The notes beneath the pieces are model-generated. The model had not been told where the DNA came from. It saw only the letters and a list, made by a program, of their open reading frames with translations, and ran no database searches. The translations under genes were made by a program, and so were the position numbers. This document shows positions 8,361 to 11,367 of a stretch of 11,367 nt of DNA, piece after piece. This DNA comes from Elusimicrobiota bacterium (GTDB lineage: Bacteria > CG03 > SLGR01 > JAGXOG01). The DNA lies in assembly GCA_027858455.1 (NCBI GenBank), contig JAQICQ010000200.1, positions 1-11,367 on the forward strand, in the 5' to 3' direction. The first letter of the stretch is position 1, and every line of letters starts with the position of its first letter.

Positions 8361-8516
8361 CCTGAAAAGACCGCCTCCGGAGATAACAGTACCCGAACCG
8401 CCGCAATCCCTGCATTGAGAATGATCTCCGCCCTGGCCTCCGCACTCCGGGCAAGGGTCCTGCCTGAGAATTTTAACTTTTAATTCTTTTCCCTCGGCGG
8501 CAGCCTTTAGTGATAT

Positions 8517-8942
8517 TTACTGGCTTAACTTAAGAGAACTTCCCTGAAATACTTTTTCCCTCCGGCGGCGCTGCGCTGATCCGGAAGCCCCTCCGCCGCC
8601 TCTATCTCCAAAGAACTGTTCAAAAACATCACCTAAATCCGAAAAACCGCCGCCGGAAAAGCCCCCGCCGGAAAAACCTCCGCCGGCCCCTTCAAAACCA
8701 CCGCCTCCAAACCCTGCTTGAGCGCCTTCTGCGCCGTAGCGGTCATATTGTTTTCTTTTAGCAGAATCCCCCAGAACATCATAAGCATGATTTATCTCTT
8801 TGAATTTTTCCTGGGCTTTATCGTCACCTTTATTTCTGTCAGGGTGATATTTCAAGGCAAGCTTACGGTAAGCTTTCTTTATATCCTTCTCTGAGGCGTC
8901 CTTTGACACGCCGAGTATGTCATAGTCTTCTTTATTAGCCAA
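8517..8942 (-). CDS. dnaJ: DnaJ N-terminal part as literally translated (J domain and G/F linker, 141 aa)
   Basis: This is the product a ribosome would make if the TAA at 8519-8517 terminates. It holds the whole J domain (helices I-IV, HPD at 33-35) and the Gly/Phe linker with three GGGFS repeats, and stops just inside C-terminal domain I after [14 protein letters not shown] domain plus linker can still stimulate DnaK ATPase but lacks the client-binding and dimerisation parts. The start is TTG at 8942: the codon just upstream in frame is TAA and no ATG lies nearby, so this is the only start that keeps [12 protein letters not shown]. No strong ribosome binding site precedes it, so translation may depend on coupling with dnaK 23 bases upstream. 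Confidence 0.75.
   Translation of the reverse strand: MANKEDYDILGVSKDASEKDIKKAYRKLALKYHPDRNKGDDKAQEKFKEINHAYDVLGDSAKRKQYDRYGAEGAQAGFGGGGFEGAGGGFSGGGFSGGGFSDLGDVFEQFFGDRGGGGASGSAQRRRREKVFQGSSLKLSQ
8640..8684 (-). repeat. Three imperfect 15-bp tandem units in the dnaJ G/F linker
   Basis: Three back-to-back 15-base units (8640-8654, 8655-8669, 8670-8684) each encode Gly-Gly-Gly-Phe-Ser on the minus strand and differ mainly at codon third positions. They lie in the flexible Gly/Phe linker of DnaJ, where such repeats are common and can change in copy number by slippage. The silent differences suggest selection for the peptide rather than a very recent expansion. Confidence 0.8.
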
Positions 8943-8965
8943 TTAACTTACTTGATCTCAAGGTT

Positions 8966-10927
8966 TTAAGAATCTTCTTTATCTTCGTCTTCAACTTCGT
9001 AATCAGCGTCGACGACCTCTTCATCATCGCCGGAACTTTGCTTTTCTTCAGAAGCTTCTTTCTTAGGCTGAGCTTCCGAGGCTCCTTCCTGTCCGCCCTG
9101 CTGTTGCTGAGCTTGCTTATAAATATACTGAGCCATCTCTTGTGAAGCCGAACTTAGTTTTTCGGCAGCGCTGTCAAGCTCTTCTTTGCTGTTAGATTCC
9201 ATCTTTTCTTTTGCCGAAGAAAGTTCTTTTTCAATATCTTTTTTAACCTTATCATCAATTTTATCTCCGTGCTCCTTTAGAGATTTTCCAACCGAGTAGA
9301 CCAAGCTTTCAAGTTTATTTCTGGAGTCAATAAGTTCTTTCTTCTTTGAATCTTCCTCTTCGTGTTGTTTCGCTTCTTTTACAAGATTATCAATGTCATC
9401 GTCCGATAATCCGCTTGAAGCTTTTATAGTTATGGACTGTTCTTTACCGGTCCCCTTGTCTTTTGCTGAAACATGTATTATCCCGTCGGCGTCTATATCA
9501 AACGATACCTCTATCTGGGGTACACCCCTGGGAGCCGGCGGAATCCCCGTAAGCTCGAACTGTCCGAGAGATTTATTATCAGCGGCCATCTTCCGCTCAC
9601 CCTGCAAAACGTGAACCGTTACTGCGGGCTGACTGTCGGCTGCTGTTGAAAAGACCTTGCTCTTTTTAGTAGGTATAGTTGTATTCCTGTCAATAAGAGG
9701 AGTAGCAACAGCTCCTAAAGTTTCTATGCCTAAAGTCAGCGGAGTAACATCAAGCAATAATACATCTTTTACTTCTCCGCCTAAAACTCCGGCCTGAATA
9801 GCCGCTCCTGTCGCGACCACTTCATCCGGGTTTATCCCTTTATGGGGTTCCCTTTTAAAAAGACCCTTAACTTTTTCCTGAACTAAAGGCATACGGGTCT
9901 GGCCGCCCACAAGAATAATTTCGTTTATATCTTCCGGGTTAAGTCCGGAATCTTTAAGGGCTGCCTTTACAGGCCCTACTGTCCTTTCCACAAGATCGCT
10001 CACTAAAGACTCCAGTTTCGCCCTGGAAAGAGTAAGATTTAAATGTTTGGGGCCGCTTGAATCTGCCGTAATATACGGTAAATTTATTTCGGTTTTTGTA
10101 GTTGTAGAAAGCTCGCACTTGGCTTTCTCGGCGGCCTCTTTAAGGCGCTGTTTGGCCTGTTCGTCTTTTCTCAAATCCAGCCCGTTTTCTTTTTGAAACT
10201 CTTCGGCAATCCAGTTTATTATTTTCTGGTCGAAATCATCACCGCCCAGGTGTGTATCGCCGTTTGTTGAAAGTACCTCTATAACGTTAGTGTCGTCTTC
10301 TTCATCATGGGCTCCCTGAAGGATTGATATATCAAAAGTTCCCCCGCCCAAATCATATACACCGATTTTTACATCGGTTTTTTTCTGCAAGCCATATGCC
10401 AGCGCAGCTGCGGTTGGTTCATTAATAATTCTTTTTACATCCAACCCGGCTATCTTACCGGCTTCCCTTGTTGCTTTACGCTGAGAATCGTTAAAATACG
10501 CCGGCACAGTTATTACTGCTTCGGTTATATCCTGTCCGATATATTTTTGAGCGTCATTCTTTAACTTTTGGATTATCTTAGATGATATTTCGGACGGGGA
10601 ATAATCCCGGCCCTTTATTTTTATTCTTACATCCCCGTTTGAAGCACCGGTGAGTTCATACGAAACATGCTTTCTGTCCTCTGCTATAGCATCAGAATTT
10701 AATTTTCTGCCCATGAAACGTTTGGCAGAAAAGACAGTGTTTTTTGAATTTGTTATAGCCTGTCGTTTTGCAACCTGACCTACAAGTTCTTCACCGTCTT
10801 TTGTGAACCCTACTACCGACGGGGTAGTCCTGTTACCTTCGGCATTCGATATTATTTCCGCCTGCCCACCTTCCATTATTGCCATACATGAATTTGTCGT
10901 ACCTAAATCTATTCCTAATATTGCCAT
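8966..10927 (-). CDS. dnaK: DnaK, Hsp70 molecular chaperone
   Basis: Cytoplasmic ATP-dependent Hsp70 chaperone that binds exposed hydrophobic peptides, working with DnaJ and GrpE. It has 653 residues, close to the usual 610-640 plus a somewhat long tail. The phosphate-1 loop [11 protein letters not shown] is at residues 4-14, the [10 protein letters not shown] motif at 141-150, and the phosphate-2 region [10 protein letters not shown] at 192-201. The interdomain linker [10 protein letters not shown] is at 388-397, followed by the substrate-binding sandwich and a helical lid. The Gln/Gly/Glu-rich tail ends in an acidic motif ([12 protein letters not shown]) typical of DnaK. Residues about 75-110 include the extra segment that distinguishes diderm from monoderm DnaK. 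The ATG is preceded by AGAGGA at 10940-10935, 7 bases upstream. dnaJ follows after 23 bases. No key residue appears missing. Confidence 0.98.
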   Translation of the reverse strand: MAILGIDLGTTNSCMAIMEGGQAEIISNAEGNRTTPSVVGFTKDGEELVGQVAKRQAITNSKNTVFSAKRFMGRKLNSDAIAEDRKHVSYELTGASNGDVRIKIKGRDYSPSEISSKIIQKLKNDAQKYIGQDITEAVITVPAYFNDSQRKATREAGKIAGLDVKRIINEPTAAALAYGLQKKTDVKIGVYDLGGGTFDISILQGAHDEEDDTNVIEVLSTNGDTHLGGDDFDQKIINWIAEEFQKENGLDLRKDEQAKQRLKEAAEKAKCELSTTTKTEINLPYITADSSGPKHLNLTLSRAKLESLVSDLVERTVGPVKAALKDSGLNPEDINEIILVGGQTRMPLVQEKVKGLFKREPHKGINPDEVVATGAAIQAGVLGGEVKDVLLLDVTPLTLGIETLGAVATPLIDRNTTIPTKKSKVFSTAADSQPAVTVHVLQGERKMAADNKSLGQFELTGIPPAPRGVPQIEVSFDIDADGIIHVSAKDKGTGKEQSITIKASSGLSDDDIDNLVKEAKQHEEEDSKKKELIDSRNKLESLVYSVGKSLKEHGDKIDDKVKKDIEKELSSAKEKMESNSKEELDSAAEKLSSASQEMAQYIYKQAQQQQGGQEGASEAQPKKEASEEKQSSGDDEEVVDADYEVEDEDKEDS

Positions 10928-10948
10928 AATTATATCCTCTTTATATAT

Positions 10949-11367
10949 TTACTCTTTATCATTTTTTACCACTACAACCATAGCCGGCCTTAGCACTAAC
11001 TCTTTCCAAAAATATCCCGACTGTAATACTTCCGCAATTTCTCCTTCTTCTTTATCTTTATCTTTTATAAAACTTACCGCATGATGCAGATTATGATCAA
11101 ATTGTTCTCTTTCCGCATCCATTTTTTTTAATCCGTTGCTCTTTAAAGTATTATATAATTCCTTCTTAATCAGGCCAATCCCCTCAGGGTCAACACTGCC
11201 TGAGTCCAGAGCTCTTTGAAGGTTATCGAGCACTCCCAAAACAGTTTCGGCTAAATATTTCTTACCCTCGTTGAAATTTTGAGCAGTCTGCTTTGTGGCT
11301 CTTTTCCTGAAATTATCAAACTCAGCGCGTGAACGTTTCAGCTGGTCAAGAAGCCCCTCTGCTTCCT
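10949..11367 (-). CDS. grpE: GrpE, nucleotide exchange factor of DnaK (5' end cut by window edge)
   Basis: GrpE is the cytoplasmic co-chaperone that releases ADP from DnaK, resetting its substrate cycle. The frame is open from the window edge to a TAA at 10951-10949, giving 138 visible residues without the N-terminus. The visible start reads as the end of the long dimerising helix, with the family signature RAEFDNFRKRA. A four-helix-bundle segment follows (VLGVLDNLQRAL), then the C-terminal beta domain that contacts DnaK, with EVLQSGYFWKELVLRPAMV. These match the GrpE pattern of a conserved Leu-Asp-Asn-Leu helix and a VLRPA strand. An in-frame ATG at 11239 is internal, because homology continues upstream of it. 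The stop lies 21 bases before dnaK, as expected for a grpE-dnaK operon. Any CIRCE or sigma-32 control would sit upstream, outside the window. Confidence 0.95.
   Translation of the reverse strand, partial: EAEGLLDQLKRSRAEFDNFRKRATKQTAQNFNEGKKYLAETVLGVLDNLQRALDSGSVDPEGIGLIKKELYNTLKSNGLKKMDAEREQFDHNLHHAVSFIKDKDKEEGEIAEVLQSGYFWKELVLRPAMVVVVKNDKE

Larger units (their letters stand above)
7791..8942 (-). pseudogene. dnaJ: dnaJ, full-length Hsp40 gene interrupted by one in-frame TAA
   Basis: Read through a single TAA at 8519-8517 (codon 142), this frame encodes a complete DnaJ of about 383 positions, close to the family's usual 370-390. DnaJ delivers substrates to DnaK and stimulates its ATPase. 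In order it has the J domain with HPD at 33-35, a Gly/Phe-rich linker at about 75-115, and four zinc motifs of CxxCxGxG form. These begin at C164, C177, C199 and C213, and all four lie after the stop. Two C-terminal beta domains follow. No frameshift is needed and no other lesion is seen. The expected residue at codon 142 is often Glu, Lys or Gln, so one base change (for example GAA to TAA) would explain it. dnaK, dnaG and rpoD all end in TAA, so TAA is an ordinary terminator here. The cause could be a sequencing or assembly error, a recent nonsense mutation, or readthrough. The gene overlaps rsmE by 8 bases. Confidence 0.85.

Noticed and set aside
8517..8519. Genome-wide reassignment of TAA to an amino acid
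   Set aside because: dnaK, dnaG, rpoD, rpsU, rsmE and others all end properly at TAA, so TAA is a working stop in this organism.
10990..10998. TTAGCACTA resembling one arm of a CIRCE operator
   Set aside because: There is no inverted second arm at the right distance, and it lies within the conserved VLRPA coding part of grpE.

Overview
All recognisable genes lie on the minus strand, so the window reads from right to left. It is compact, moderately AT-rich bacterial chromosome with almost no intergenic space. The proteins are housekeeping ones. DnaK carries the extra N-terminal ATPase-domain segment usual in diderm (Gram-negative type) bacteria, and RpoD has a long domain between regions 1.2 and 2. 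Together with frequent ATA isoleucine codons and several TTG/GTG starts, this suggests an uncultured diderm lineage, perhaps Omnitrophota or a relative. That taxonomic guess is weak and rests on general impression only.

Right part (11367 to about 5877) is a dnaK-type operon: grpE (5' end outside the window), dnaK, dnaJ, rsmE and mtaB. This resembles the order hrcA-grpE-dnaK-dnaJ-prmA-rsmE-mtaB known from Bacillus, but prmA is absent between dnaJ and rsmE. dnaJ is interrupted by one in-frame TAA, after which the same frame continues with a complete zinc-finger and C-terminal domain.

Middle part (5823 to 4571): a HIT-family hydrolase, ribosomal protein S21 (rpsU) and a 3-methyladenine DNA glycosylase (AAG/Mpg family). 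Left part (4551 to 25): a NIF3/DUF34-like protein overlapping dnaG (primase), then rpoD (primary sigma factor). rpsU...dnaG-rpoD is the classic macromolecular synthesis operon, here with the glycosylase and NIF3-like genes inserted between rpsU and dnaG.

The gaps are -8 to +53 bases, so the window could be one long transcription unit joining protein folding, rRNA/tRNA modification, translation, DNA repair, replication priming and transcription initiation. The largest gap (53 bases, between mtaB and the HIT gene) is the likeliest place for an internal promoter. No RNA genes, mobile elements, CRISPR arrays or clear intrinsic terminators were seen. The most notable oddities are the nonsense codon in dnaJ and an insertion of about 24 residues inside region 4 of RpoD. 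I do not see a new multi-gene system; this is a core-genome locus with some unusual details.
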